Shown one piece after another: positions 35,467 through 44,050 of a stretch of 64,000 bases of DNA. A model generated the notes under the pieces. It ran no database searches and was not told the origin of the DNA. It saw only the letters and a list, made by a program, of their open reading frames with translations. The DNA comes from Bacteroides luhongzhouii (GTDB lineage Bacteria; Bacteroidota; Bacteroidia; Bacteroidales; Bacteroidaceae). Location: assembly GCF_009193295.2 (NCBI RefSeq), contig NZ_CP059973.1:5084001-5148000 (forward strand), given 5' to 3'. The translations under genes and the position numbers were made by a program. How positions within the stretch are numbered: position 1 is the stretch's first letter; the number at the start of each line of letters is the position of its first letter.

Positions 35467-36403
35467 ATGGGAATTTATATTTCTCCACAGCTTGCTGATA
35501 AGATTCAACCAATTCATTCATCACCTCTGCCACCGACTGTCGACGGGATATAATTGCCGAGACTTGTCCTATTTCCAGTTCACCTTCTTCCAAGTCACCT
35601 TCGAAGATACCTTTCTTGGCACGTCCGCGTCCGAGCAAAGTTCTTAATTCTTCGGAAGTAGCACCACTATCTTCAGCCTTCTCCACCGCTTCACGAAAAG
35701 CATTCTTTACCAATCGTGTCGGAGCCAGCTTTTTCAATAACAACTTAGTATCCCCTTCACCAAGACTCAAACAATAATCTTTAAATACCGGACTCGCAGA
35801 ACTCTCTTCAGTCAGCGCAAAACGTGTTCCTATTTGTACGCCTTCGGCCCCCAACACCATAGCAGCCAATATTCCTTCTCCTGTACCAATACCTCCCGCG
35901 GCTATCAAAGGTAATGTTGTAGCCTCACGTACAGCCGGAATCAAACAGAAAGTCGTTGTTTCTTCCCGTCCATTATGCCCTCCGGCTTCAAAGCCTTCGG
36001 CCACTACTGCGTCCACCCCGGCTTCCTCACATTTCACAGCAAAACGAGAAGAAGATACGACATGAACAACTGTTATTCCACGTTCCTTCAACCATCCCGT
36101 CCATGTTTTCGGATTTCCGGCAGAGGTAAAAACAATCTTCACTCCCTCTTCCACCACAATATTCATAATCTCTTCTATCTGGGGATACATCAAAGGGATA
36201 TTCACGCCAAAGGGAAACTTTGTGGCCGCATTACATTTACGGATATGTTCACGTAAAGTGTCCGGATGCATAGAACCGGCACCGATCAATCCCAATCCGC
36301 CGGCATTGCTCACGGCAGAAGCAAGACGCCAGCCGCTACACCACACCATGCCACCTTGAATAATAGGATATTGAATACCCAGAAGGGAAGTAATTCTATT
36401 CAT
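35453..36403 (-). CDS. FabK-like enoyl-ACP reductase II / nitronate monooxygenase family flavoprotein
   Basis: 316 aa TIM-barrel FMN protein. Start LGIQYPIIQGGMVWCSGWRL, phosphate-binding GGIGTGEGILAAMVLGAEGV, and the conserved histidine in AEGFEAGGHNGREE. The WxxCSG and GLGLIGAGS motifs are those of the FabK branch, which reduces enoyl-ACP in fatty-acid synthesis; Porphyromonas uses FabK. The same fold includes nitronate monooxygenases, so the exact reaction remains uncertain. Convergent with ald and overlapping it by 14 bp. Confidence 0.8.
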   Translation of the reverse strand: MNRITSLLGIQYPIIQGGMVWCSGWRLASAVSNAGGLGLIGAGSMHPDTLREHIRKCNAATKFPFGVNIPLMYPQIEEIMNIVVEEGVKIVFTSAGNPKTWTGWLKERGITVVHVVSSSRFAVKCEEAGVDAVVAEGFEAGGHNGREETTTFCLIPAVREATTLPLIAAGGIGTGEGILAAMVLGAEGVQIGTRFALTEESSASPVFKDYCLSLGEGDTKLLLKKLAPTRLVKNAFREAVEKAEDSGATSEELRTLLGRGRAKKGIFEGDLEEGELEIGQVSAIISRRQSVAEVMNELVESYQQAVEKYKFPFMIG

Positions 36404-36430
36404 AATTAATAATTTATCTATGTGTTAATA

Positions 36431-36463
36431 TGTTGATGTACATTATACATTGTTACATCAACA
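36431..36463 (-). terminator. Hairpin between the FabK-like gene and the DUF4858-like gene
   Basis: TGTTGATGTA and TACATCAACA form a 10-bp stem around a 13-nt loop, just downstream (minus strand) of the stop at 36480. The tail is A/T-rich but not a clean T-run. Confidence 0.45.
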
Positions 36464-36479
36464 CATCATTATAACGTCT

Positions 36480-37205
36480 TCAGCGGGCAATCTGTTCGAT
36501 GGGTTTATTTATCAACACAGTTGTAGAATCTCCATAAGTTCTCAAAACTTCCAATGTGCGGGCGCGGTTATCTCTGCCTTTCTTATTCCAGAACTCTTTG
36601 GTAAAGACAGCCATCAAGTCAAGTCCGCCGACCGTTCCGCCATTGATATACACTCCGCTCCCACCAAACAAGGGAATAGGTGCGTCCATCACTACCGAAT
36701 TCACCATCATTCCATTGGCACGTTCACTCAACTGTCGGAAACGTACTCCGCTCGCCTGTATCTCATCCAAAGATTTACGCACCCCTTTCGCCATCGGATT
36801 ACGTGCCCAGTTCGAGTAGGATCTTTGATGGCGTATCTCATAGAAAGGATCTCCCCGCCAAGTGTTTTTATCAATCTTTATCTTCTTCTGATAGATAGGA
36901 TCCCAGTTATAACGGGTATTCGCCTTATATGGCATCAAACTCAACACCACTTTCGGTTTAGGCAAAGCTTCAGGAAGCGATTCATCAGGCATCATCCAGC
37001 TTTTCTCCTCCGACATTCGGGGAGTACCGACTGCAGTCCCGAAATCAATCGACTTTACAGCATCCATATTCAAATGCAATTCCTGGTCACTCTCCAGCAA
37101 TTTCTTCAAATGCAAAGAGTCTTGCGCCGTCCATACTTGCGAATATGCAAATAAAGCCGTCAGGCACAGTACCATCGTTGCAATAAACCGTTTCAATCTA
37201 TCCAT
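36480..37205 (-). CDS. Exported protein of unknown function (DUF4858-like)
   Basis: 241 aa with a signal peptide (RFIATMVLCLTALFAYSQVW). No enzyme motif is visible. Recognisable stretches are SLMPYKANTRYNWDPIYQKK and the glycine-rich GGSGVYINGGTVGGLDLMAV. I recall this layout as a Bacteroides DUF4858 protein but cannot confirm the family. It is the last gene of a run headed by an ECF sigma factor, 208 bp beyond the lipoprotein gene. Confidence 0.75.
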   Translation of the reverse strand: MDRLKRFIATMVLCLTALFAYSQVWTAQDSLHLKKLLESDQELHLNMDAVKSIDFGTAVGTPRMSEEKSWMMPDESLPEALPKPKVVLSLMPYKANTRYNWDPIYQKKIKIDKNTWRGDPFYEIRHQRSYSNWARNPMAKGVRKSLDEIQASGVRFRQLSERANGMMVNSVVMDAPIPLFGGSGVYINGGTVGGLDLMAVFTKEFWNKKGRDNRARTLEVLRTYGDSTTVLINKPIEQIAR

Positions 37206-37413
37206 CCTCTATCCTCTTTCATTACCTATTATTTGGGAGCGCTTCATATGCAATACACATATGTTTCTCACTTACGTTATCACTCATATTCTTCAATGAG
37301 AAGCGGTCTTTTGAGTGTAGCAATCCCCTGTCAGCAGCATAAGACTACTGATACAAACAAACGTTCCCACATGAATGTTTCCTATTTTTTACTTTCCGAA
37401 GGCTCCTCCTTTG

Positions 37414-37944
37414 TTACCACCAACGATAACCTGATCCACAAAGCGGCTCATCGTAGCACGGATCGATCGTCCATCTTGTTTTCGGATATTGGCGTTCTTC
37501 CCACCAATTACGATAACAAGCGGCCGCATCGAGCACTTCCTCATCAGTCAGGAAATAGATTGCTTCATAATTTTCAGCATTCGCCAATACCATTTTGCAA
37601 CCTAATGACGGAGGTGTGCCCTGACGGATAGACTCAATCACCCAAAGCATACACTCACCCAACCGAATTTTACCGTTGTTCATATTATAAACTGACGGAA
37701 AAGAAGGAATAATAGTCAGATCTTCTGCATATTTTAAAAGTTCGGGGATGTCCTCTTCCGTGAAATGAGGAACCTCCACCACCCCTTTTTCATTCTTCAT
37801 CTTGTACGTACCCGACTTCAATTGTTTCACAAAAAGGGCAACATCCGGATTGTTATAATCCATTTCTTCGCTGGTGCATCCTGTAAAAGATACGATGAGG
37901 CAAACAGCCATCCACAGCATTAGTAGTGTTTTTTTCATTTTCAT
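37414..37944 (-). CDS. Small lipoprotein in the ECF sigma operon (DUF4943-like)
   Basis: 176 aa from MKMKKTLLMLWMAVCLIVSF; ATG at 37938 is equally good. Lipobox SFTGC followed by TSEEMDYNNPDV. The central region has two cysteines and the motif ENYEAIYFLTDEEVLDAAAC, YRNWW; the C-terminus is PCYDEPLCGSGYRWW. I do not know a function. It starts 6 bp from the end of the beta-barrel gene, so the two are co-transcribed and controlled by the sigma operon. Confidence 0.8.
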   Translation of the reverse strand: MKMKKTLLMLWMAVCLIVSFTGCTSEEMDYNNPDVALFVKQLKSGTYKMKNEKGVVEVPHFTEEDIPELLKYAEDLTIIPSFPSVYNMNNGKIRLGECMLWVIESIRQGTPPSLGCKMVLANAENYEAIYFLTDEEVLDAAACYRNWWEERQYPKTRWTIDPCYDEPLCGSGYRWW

Positions 37945-37949
37945 AAGGA

Positions 37950-38999
37950 TTAATACGTCATGCGAAGTCCGCAAAGTAAATTAAAATTAGTCGGCCGTTT
38001 CGTTCGTACCGTAGCCAGTTTCGAATCTGTCTTGAAATGACGCGAAACTCCGGGTTCGGCAAAAACAGCAAGTCGGTCATTAATCTTATAATTGATTCCA
38101 ATACCGGCAGTCACTGCCAGTTGGATAGGTTCTTCTTTAAAACTGTTGTCCGGCGCACCGGCGATACATTTATCGACTATTCCTCCTACGGTAGCGTAAA
38201 GGTCTATTTTCTTCGTATCTACCAGTGTCACATTTACTTTAACGGGGATACCCAGATAGTGCAAATGCTGTCCTGCCGAACGAAGGTTTGAATAAAGTAA
38301 TCCGGTTTCTATTGCGAGAGATTCGTTTAACTTACGTTCTACCGTTACCCCTGCGGAAACCGGCATTTTATACGTACCATTATCAGCCGGAAGCGCCGTG
38401 CCTACCTGAACTTTCATCGCCCAGCGATGCTTTTTCATAGCTTTAGGTTGAGCCACATTCACATTCGATTGTTCTTCCGGAGCAACAGATGATTCCGTAT
38501 CACCGTTTATTGCCTGCCAATAGCCGTTATTCCCTTGATTACCATATCGGTTGCCATTTCCTGTAGAAGTGGTGGCAGAAAAAGAAAACGACATGGAGAA
38601 AGTGATAGAAAGCGAATCTTCCTCCTCTGTGTATTGTGACAGCATACCGTAAGACTTTGGAGCCGGTTTCGGCAACACCGGTTCTACCGGCAACGGTAAC
38701 TGATTGACGCGTATTCCATCTCCATCCATCTGTCCTCCATTTGTCACGGCTATCTTTGTAAATGCTTCTTCCATTTCTTCTTTGGGAGAGAAATACAAGA
38801 AAGTAGCCGACGAGGCCGCCAAAACGAGCAATACAGATGCCGCAGCCGCCACACGGAAGAGCAGAATCCGACGACGATGCTGGCAAGCCACAGGTATTTC
38901 CTGCGAGAGCTCTTCCCAAAAGCCATCCCGTACACTCATCCCTGCATCAGCGAGACGCGTGCGAAACAGATCGGTTATTTCATCATTTTCTTTCTTCAT
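37950..38999 (-). CDS. Anti-sigma-like N-terminus fused to an outer-membrane beta-barrel-like domain
   Basis: 349 aa. Residues 1-42 are a charged cytoplasmic-looking segment (EITDLFRTRLADAGMSVRDG, FWEELSQEIP), residues 44-66 a membrane helix (LLFRVAAAASVLLVLAASSA), then a Ser/Gly/Asn-rich linker, and from about 190 a porin-type beta-barrel domain (AMKVQVGTALPADNGTYKMP ... NLLCGLRMTY). It overlaps the ECF sigma gene by 17 bp, the usual place of an anti-sigma factor. A single inner-membrane helix joined to a barrel is hard to place in one membrane; the barrel may fold as a soluble periplasmic sensor. Confidence 0.8.
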   Translation of the reverse strand: MKKENDEITDLFRTRLADAGMSVRDGFWEELSQEIPVACQHRRRILLFRVAAAASVLLVLAASSATFLYFSPKEEMEEAFTKIAVTNGGQMDGDGIRVNQLPLPVEPVLPKPAPKSYGMLSQYTEEEDSLSITFSMSFSFSATTSTGNGNRYGNQGNNGYWQAINGDTESSVAPEEQSNVNVAQPKAMKKHRWAMKVQVGTALPADNGTYKMPVSAGVTVERKLNESLAIETGLLYSNLRSAGQHLHYLGIPVKVNVTLVDTKKIDLYATVGGIVDKCIAGAPDNSFKEEPIQLAVTAGIGINYKINDRLAVFAEPGVSRHFKTDSKLATVRTKRPTNFNLLCGLRMTY

Positions 39000-39540
39000 G
39001 ATTCCTATACTCTTTAATTCTTTTTGCTAACAAATACTTGGCCCGGTGCAACTGCGAAGTAGACGAATGTTCTTTAATGTGAAGCATCTTGGCTATCTCC
39101 TTGTGCGATTTCTCTTCAAACACATAAAGGTTGAAAACAGTTCGGCAACCATCCGGCAATTCGGCAATAAAAGCCATCAATTGCTCTTCGGAGATTCCAG
39201 CCCCTCCTCCCGAGTCCGATATATCCGGTATATCGGGAAGCTGCTCTTCATGCACTACCAACTGGCTGACTCGTTTCTCCCGCCGCAGGAAATCGAGTGA
39301 TTGAGTAACCATCACCCGGGTGATCCATGTACAGAGCGAAGACTCGCCCCGGAACGAGAAGTTGGTAAAAATCTTGATGAAACCGTCATGCAGTACATCG
39401 TGCGCCGCATCCATATCGCCCGTATAGCGGAAACATACCGCCAGCATCTGTTTGGAATAGAGGGTGTAAAGTTCCTTTCGGGCTGAATCCTTTCCTGCCC
39501 GACAGCCCTTTATCAGTTCTATCTCGTTTTCCAAAGTCAA
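38983..39540 (-). CDS. ECF RNA polymerase sigma factor
   Basis: 185 aa. Region 2 (MLAVCFRYTGDMDAAHDVLH, DGFIKIFTNFSFRGESSLCT) and region 4 (LPDGCRTVFNLYVFEEKSHK, EIAKMLHIKEHSSTSQLHRA) are complete. It would direct polymerase to envelope-related genes, with the downstream fused protein as partner. First gene of a four-gene minus-strand run (sigma, fused barrel, lipoprotein, exported protein). Confidence 0.93.
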   Translation of the reverse strand: MTLENEIELIKGCRAGKDSARKELYTLYSKQMLAVCFRYTGDMDAAHDVLHDGFIKIFTNFSFRGESSLCTWITRVMVTQSLDFLRREKRVSQLVVHEEQLPDIPDISDSGGGAGISEEQLMAFIAELPDGCRTVFNLYVFEEKSHKEIAKMLHIKEHSSTSQLHRAKYLLAKRIKEYRNHEERK

Positions 39541-39649
39541 TTACTTTTTTTTAAAATCGAACGTATGTCTGCGTCGTTTACTCATTAGACGCAAATGTTT
39601 GAGGAATGCTGCAAGGAATATTGCTAAAAGAAGTTAAACAGAAAGAAAA

Positions 39650-39750
39650 TCACCACAGAAGACGCAGAGTACACAGAGGTTTTAAACTTACTTCATAGGA
39701 AGAATTTCCTATCATTGTTCCTCTGTGTACTCTGCGTCCTCTATGGCGAA
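39650..39750. repeat. Inverted repeat of the CACAGAGGACACGGAGG family, copy B
   Basis: Arms TCACCACAGAAGACGCAGAG... (39650-39680) and its complement (about 39719-39750) enclose a small ATAGGAA/TTCCTAT hairpin. It ends 7 bp before the nadC stop codon, so it may act as terminator. It is a diverged sibling of copy A at 17731-17823. Confidence 0.75.
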
Positions 39751-39756
39751 AAAAAA

Positions 39757-40605
39757 TCAGCACGCTTTGAAACTCATATCCAGTCCTTTCACTGAATGAG
39801 TCAAAGCTCCTACCGAGATGAAGTCTACGCCACATTCGGCATAGTCACGGAGGGTGTCAAAGGTAATGCCGCCCGAAGATTCGGTTTCGTATTTGCCTGC
39901 TACCATCTCCACTGCTTTCTTAGTCATTTCGGGAGTGAAGTTATCAAACATGATACGATCCACTCCGCCGAGGTCAAGAACTTGTTGCAGTTCGTCGAAG
40001 CTGCGGACTTCTATTTCTATTTTCAGGTCTTTGCCTTTTTCCTTGCAATATTCTTTAGCGCGAGTGATGGCTTTGTCGATACCTCCGGCAAAGTCTACGT
40101 GGTTGTCTTTCAGAAGAATCATATCGAACAAACCAATACGATGGTTTACTCCACCACCGATTTTCACTGCCATTTTTTCGAGGATGCGCATACCGGGAGT
40201 TGTCTTACGGGTGTCGAGCACACGGGTATTTGTTCCTTCCAATACCTTTGCATATTTGCGGGTCATGGTTGCGATGCCGCTCATACGCTGCATCACGTTC
40301 AACATCAGGCGTTCGGTTTGAAGCAAAGATTGCACTTTTCCTTCCACTACCATTGCTACATCGCCCGGTTTCACTTCTGTTCCGTCGTTGATAAACACTT
40401 CCACTTTCATGGTGGGGTCGAAGCGGTTGAAGATTTCTTTGGCTACTTCGATACCTGCCAATACGCCGGCTTCTTTGATAAGCAATTTTGATTTTCCCAT
40501 TGCCGTAGCGGGAATACATGAAAGGGTGGTATGATCGCCATCACCTATATCTTCTGCAAAAGCAAGATCGATCAACTTGTCGATCAGTTCTTTTTCCTTA
40601 TTCAT
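39757..40605 (-). CDS. nadC: Nicotinate-nucleotide pyrophosphorylase (carboxylating)
   Basis: 282 aa from MNKEKELIDKLIDLAFAEDI; an ATG 12 bp upstream exists but this start overlaps the DUF4783 stop by 8 bp and has the normal N-terminus. Motifs EDIGDGDHTT, LNVMQRMSGIATMT, LDTRKTTPGMR and the phosphate-binding SSGGI near the C-terminus are present. Converts quinolinate and PRPP to nicotinate mononucleotide in de novo NAD synthesis. Translationally coupled to the DUF4783 gene. Confidence 0.95.
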   Translation of the reverse strand: MNKEKELIDKLIDLAFAEDIGDGDHTTLSCIPATAMGKSKLLIKEAGVLAGIEVAKEIFNRFDPTMKVEVFINDGTEVKPGDVAMVVEGKVQSLLQTERLMLNVMQRMSGIATMTRKYAKVLEGTNTRVLDTRKTTPGMRILEKMAVKIGGGVNHRIGLFDMILLKDNHVDFAGGIDKAITRAKEYCKEKGKDLKIEIEVRSFDELQQVLDLGGVDRIMFDNFTPEMTKKAVEMVAGKYETESSGGITFDTLRDYAECGVDFISVGALTHSVKGLDMSFKAC

Positions 40606-40990
40606 TGATCTTGTCAATTCTTATTTGATGTATTAAATATTGATTCTGCACTTTCTTAAGGAAGCAATTCACACGAAAGTTTCCATTAGTAGTAGCCAAC
40701 GTACCGATAACGAAACTTGATTCGTCTCGTTTTCCCTGATGGTTCACGTTAAATCCGCTGACTTTATTCTTCGTAAAGAATTCCTGCATCATAGCTGTTG
40801 CTTTCTGTTTGTCAACGTTTGTCGAGCGACCTTGGAGCACCAGGTTTACCTTGTCCCCCATATACTTACTTAGCTCTTGCGAGCTTCCTCTTTTAAATGC
40901 CGTAATCACTCCTGCCGGTATCTCTTGCGCCATTAGCAACGAGAGGGAAAGAAGCAATGCGGTCATTCCTACGAGCACTCGTTTGTTCAT
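40598..40990 (-). CDS. DUF4783 exported protein
   Basis: 130 aa with a signal peptide (VLVGMTALLLSLSLLMAQ). The mature part is a small cone-like fold typical of DUF4783 (GSSQELSKYMGDKVNLVLQG ... FVIGTLATTNGNFRVNCFLK). It resembles NTF2-like binding proteins; no catalytic residues are evident. It precedes nadC with an overlapping start-stop. Confidence 0.88.
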   Translation of the reverse strand: MNKRVLVGMTALLLSLSLLMAQEIPAGVITAFKRGSSQELSKYMGDKVNLVLQGRSTNVDKQKATAMMQEFFTKNKVSGFNVNHQGKRDESSFVIGTLATTNGNFRVNCFLKKVQNQYLIHQIRIDKINE

Positions 40991-41061
40991 AATTACAAGC
41001 TTTTAAGTTGAAGTTTAAAGGCTTAAACTTTCAACTAATGATAGGCAAAGGTAAGCATTAA

Positions 41062-41093
41062 TTGCAGAATAACATAAAAAATGCCTATTTTTG
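41062..41093 (+). promoter_or_regulatory. Promoter of rlmH
   Basis: TTG (41062-41064), 21-bp spacer, TATTTTTG (41086-41093); ATG of rlmH at 41118. Confidence 0.7.
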
Positions 41094-41117
41094 TGCAATA
41101 ATCAGAATTGTAGACGT

Positions 41118-41591
41118 ATGAAAACAACCCTGCTCGTCGTAGGACGAACCGTAGAACAACACTATATCACTGCCATCAACGACTATATCCAGCGTACCAA
41201 ACGCTATATCACTTTTGACATGGAAGTGATTCCCGAACTGAAAAACACGAAGAGTCTTTCAATGGAAGTACAGAAAGAAAAGGAAGGAGAACTGATACTG
41301 AAAGCTCTTCAACCGGGTGACGTCGTGGTGCTGCTCGATGAGCACGGGAAAGAAATGCGTTCTCTTGAGTTTGCCGAATATATGAAGCGGAAAATGAATA
41401 CGGTGAATAAACGATTGGTGTTCATTATCGGAGGCCCTTATGGCTTTTCAGAAAAAGTGTATCAGGCAGCACACGAAAAGATTTCAATGTCGAAGATGAC
41501 TTTTTCTCATCAAATGATTCGACTGATATTCGTGGAGCAGATTTATCGGGCAATGACAATATTAAATGGAGGACCATATCATCACGAATAA
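41118..41591 (+). CDS. rlmH: 23S rRNA (pseudouridine-1915-N3)-methyltransferase
   Basis: 157 aa from MKTTLLVVGRTVEQHYITAI, the standard length; an ATG 27 bp upstream is ignored because the promoter -7 box lies there. SPOUT fold with the SAM-binding knot FIIGGPYGFSEKVYQAA and the C-terminal KMTFSHQMIRLIFVEQIYRA. Methylates helix 69 of 23S rRNA. Confidence 0.95.
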   Translation: MKTTLLVVGRTVEQHYITAINDYIQRTKRYITFDMEVIPELKNTKSLSMEVQKEKEGELILKALQPGDVVVLLDEHGKEMRSLEFAEYMKRKMNTVNKRLVFIIGGPYGFSEKVYQAAHEKISMSKMTFSHQMIRLIFVEQIYRAMTILNGGPYHHE

Positions 41592-41702
41592 AGTATTCCC
41601 AATATAGTGTCAAAAGGAGTAGCCTATTTGGCTACTCTGAATTAAACAGTTTCTTTGTAAGCTACAACCCGATAATATAGAAATAAAAAATATCAGAATA
41701 GT

Positions 41703-42335
41703 CTATCCCAATTCATCAGAATATAACTTATCAAATACCTTAATCAGTTTCCCCTCATTAGCAATCAAATTACGAAGTTCCGCCAACCGACCTGCGTTAT
41801 CCGATTGAGGTATCCATAGTTTCAGATACCCTCCTTCTGCATATTTATCAGTAAGATGTTTCCGGAAGCGGGCATATTGCCCCTCTTTATCCATTTCCGG
41901 ATAATGGGATAGCCCATATTGAACGGTACGACGCAAGGTGATTTCGGGATCTATAATTCGGTCGGCCTCGGCAACAATCATTCCATAAATTGTTCTGGGA
42001 ACTTGTTTATTAGAGGCCCGATGATCTTCTATCGCTTCTTTCATTTGCAACAGTTGTTCTTCGGTAAACCAACGACGTAAAGTTTCATCAGCTAACAAAA
42101 CTTTACCGGAGGCTATATGATGAAACTCACGCCCTTCATACAATCCCAAATCGTGATAAGCTGCAATGACGTAAACCATCGAATAATCGACTTCATAATG
42201 CGTCGCTAATTTCAGACTTTCCTCAATCACCTTTTCTACATGATCGACTTGATGCGCTTTATCAAAGTGGGCATATTGAGGGATAATATGTTTGCGAACA
42301 TAGCTTTGTAATTCAGCGGGCACATGATGAGTCAT
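41703..42335 (-). CDS. HD-domain phosphohydrolase
   Basis: 210 aa. Metal ligands of the HD superfamily: His in AHQVDHVEKVIEES, the HD pair in AAYHDLGLYEG, and a later Asp in EADRIIDPE. Substrate unknown; many small HD proteins cleave nucleotides. It lies 54 bp downstream of queF on the same strand. Confidence 0.88.
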   Translation of the reverse strand: MTHHVPAELQSYVRKHIIPQYAHFDKAHQVDHVEKVIEESLKLATHYEVDYSMVYVIAAYHDLGLYEGREFHHIASGKVLLADETLRRWFTEEQLLQMKEAIEDHRASNKQVPRTIYGMIVAEADRIIDPEITLRRTVQYGLSHYPEMDKEGQYARFRKHLTDKYAEGGYLKLWIPQSDNAGRLAELRNLIANEGKLIKVFDKLYSDELG

Positions 42336-42389
42336 ATTCGATATTTTAATTAGTGAGTTTTTATATTTGTACTATTATTCCCGATTCAT

Positions 42390-42845
42390 CTATTCACGAT
42401 TCATCAAACGGTGTTCCGCCATCTGCTCGAATTTTGTTCCCGGACGACCGTAGTTGGCGTACGGATAGATAGAAATACCACCACGGGGAGTAAAGATACC
42501 TGTTACTTCAATATATTTGGGATTCATCAATCGGATAAGATCTTTCATTATGATGTTCACACAATCTTCATGAAAAGCACCATGACTGCGGAAACTGAAA
42601 AGATAGAGTTTCAAACTCTTACTTTCTACCATTTTTATATCAGGAATGTAGCTGATACGTATTTCGGCAAAATCCGGTTGCCCTGTGATAGGACACAGAC
42701 TTGTAAATTCCGGGCAGTTAAAACGTACCCAATAGTCATTTTCAGGATGCTTATTATCAAAAGCTTCCAATACTTCAGGAGCATAATCTTGCTTATACTC
42801 GGTCTTTCTTCCTAATAAAGAAAGTTGGTCTTTTAATTCTGTCAT
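42390..42845 (-). CDS. queF: NADPH-dependent 7-cyano-7-deazaguanine (preQ0) reductase
   Basis: 151 aa, the single-domain (YkvM) type. Catalytic Cys51 in [17 protein letters not shown] and Asp58 seven residues on, as in the B. subtilis enzyme, and the substrate-binding motif [16 protein letters not shown]. Reduces preQ0 to preQ1 in queuosine synthesis. The next queuosine genes (queC, transporter) are upstream beyond a 537-bp repeat-rich gap. Confidence 0.95.
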   Translation of the reverse strand: MTELKDQLSLLGRKTEYKQDYAPEVLEAFDNKHPENDYWVRFNCPEFTSLCPITGQPDFAEIRISYIPDIKMVESKSLKLYLFSFRSHGAFHEDCVNIIMKDLIRLMNPKYIEVTGIFTPRGGISIYPYANYGRPGTKFEQMAEHRLMNRE

Positions 42846-43048
42846 TTTACTCGTTAACTACAATCCCTTCCCTAAACAAAAAAATGCATTTCCTCTTTCA
42901 CCTATCACCGTCCTGCTTCAAACGCCTTATTCATCGATGTTTCAGTGGTGAATGATTCATTTTACAACCTATCACCACATCTATTACCTATCACCATCCA
43001 CTCTTTCCCCGTCGTTTGCTTTATCCCCATCTTACTTGTTACGGCGTG

Positions 43049-43180
43049 TTTCATGACGTGAAACAAACGGTTTCATTAAACGGAACAAACGGTTTCAAGC
43101 CTTGGAACTAATAGTTTCAAGCGTTAGAAACTTTAGTTTCTCACCGATGAAACAACAGTTTCATACTATTGAAACTAATC
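43049..43180. repeat. Array 2: six degenerate 22-bp tandem units
   Basis: Units start at 43049, 43071, 43093, 43115, 43137 and 43159, each exactly 22 bp. Each begins TTTCA (TTTCT once) and has GAAAC or GGAAC at unit positions 12-16, then AA or similar and a G near the end; the rest varies freely. GTTTC and GAAAC are reverse complements, so each unit is a dyad. It is not a CRISPR: there are no unique spacers between long identical repeats. Confidence 0.9.
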
Positions 43181-43264
43181 TAAGCCAATACATTCCGGAT
43201 ATAAGCTACTATCATTTATTAATTAGCACTTACCGGTGACAATAGATGTGACGGCAAAATATCA

Positions 43265-43345
43265 AGTTTAGCTGCTGTCACCACTTGCTGTCACATACTA
43301 AATATCTTACAGCTAAACATTTATCTATAATAATGTGACAGATGA
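43265..43345. repeat. TGCTGTCAC/GTGACA inverted repeat cluster
   Basis: GTTTAGCTG (43266-43274) pairs with CAGCTAAAC (43310-43318); TGCTGTCAC occurs twice in between, and its complement ATGTGACAGATGACAGCA follows just before an A-run. On the minus strand this lies downstream of queC and may act as its terminator. Confidence 0.55.
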
Positions 43346-43382
43346 CAGCAAAAAAATGCATTTTAATCTCTATGTAGAGATA

Positions 43383-44042
43383 TTATTGATTCTTACTTTT
43401 TAAATACTTCTCCAATCCTTCCCGACGCAATGTACAAGCCGGGCAATGTCCGCAGCCATCTCCTTGAACACCATTATAGCATGTCAAAGTCTCGGTACGA
43501 ATCAGTTCCAACACTCCCAGTTTGTCGGCTAACGCCCATGTCTCTGCTTTATCAATCCACATCAAAGGGGTGTGAATCACAAACTGTTCATCCATGGCCA
43601 GATTGAGAGTCACATTAAGAGACTTGATAAACGCATCCCTACAATCGGGATAACCGCTGAAATCCGTTTGGGAAACTCCCGTTACCAAATGATTAATACC
43701 ACGTTCACGGGCATATACAGCCGCAATACTCAAAAAGAACAGGTTACGTCCCGGAACAAATGTATTGGGAACACTATCTGCCGGCTTTTCCTGATCCATC
43801 ACCATGGTAGTATCGGTCAATGAATTATGGCCTAACTGTCCGATAAAGGAAACATCCATCACATCAAATTCCACTTCCGCTTTCCGGGCTATCTCCCGCG
43901 CAAGTTCCACTTCTTTCTGATGCTTCTGACCGTACAGAAAGCTCAAGGCATATACTTTTTTAAAGTTGCGTTTTGCCCAAAACAGGCAAGTGGTAGAATC
44001 CTGTCCACCACTAAACACAACCAACGCTGCTTCTCTATTCAT
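43383..44042 (-). CDS. queC: 7-cyano-7-deazaguanine synthase
   Basis: 219 aa. PP-loop SGGQDSTT at 11-18 and zinc-binding cysteines in [19 protein letters not shown] near the C-terminus. ATP-dependent conversion of carboxydeazaguanine to preQ0. Encoded 8 bp downstream of the YhhQ-type transporter, so both should be under the preQ1 riboswitch. QueD and QueE are not in this window. Confidence 0.95.
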   Translation of the reverse strand: MNREAALVVFSGGQDSTTCLFWAKRNFKKVYALSFLYGQKHQKEVELAREIARKAEVEFDVMDVSFIGQLGHNSLTDTTMVMDQEKPADSVPNTFVPGRNLFFLSIAAVYARERGINHLVTGVSQTDFSGYPDCRDAFIKSLNVTLNLAMDEQFVIHTPLMWIDKAETWALADKLGVLELIRTETLTCYNGVQGDGCGHCPACTLRREGLEKYLKSKNQ

Positions 44043-44050
44043 ATTTTTTA

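Larger units (their letters stand above)
42878..43353. repeat. 14-bp direct repeats flanking the repeat block
   Basis: AAAAAAATGCATTT occurs at 42878-42891 and again at 43340-43353, enclosing the whole repeat block. This could be a long target duplication or simply two copies of a palindromic A/T-rich word. Confidence 0.6.
42846..43382. other. Repeat-rich 537-bp gap between queF and queC
   Basis: Contains a pair of 14-bp direct repeats (42878-42891 and 43340-43353, AAAAAAATGCATTT), three CCTATCACC words (42901, 42968, 42987), the 22-bp array 2 (43049-43180), and TGCTGTCAC/GTGACA words with inverted pairing (43265-43340). No gene is visible. Confidence 0.8.

Noticed and set aside
43049..43180. 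CRISPR array
   Set aside because: Conserved parts are two 5-bp words per 22-bp unit with no unique spacers and no cas genes in the window.
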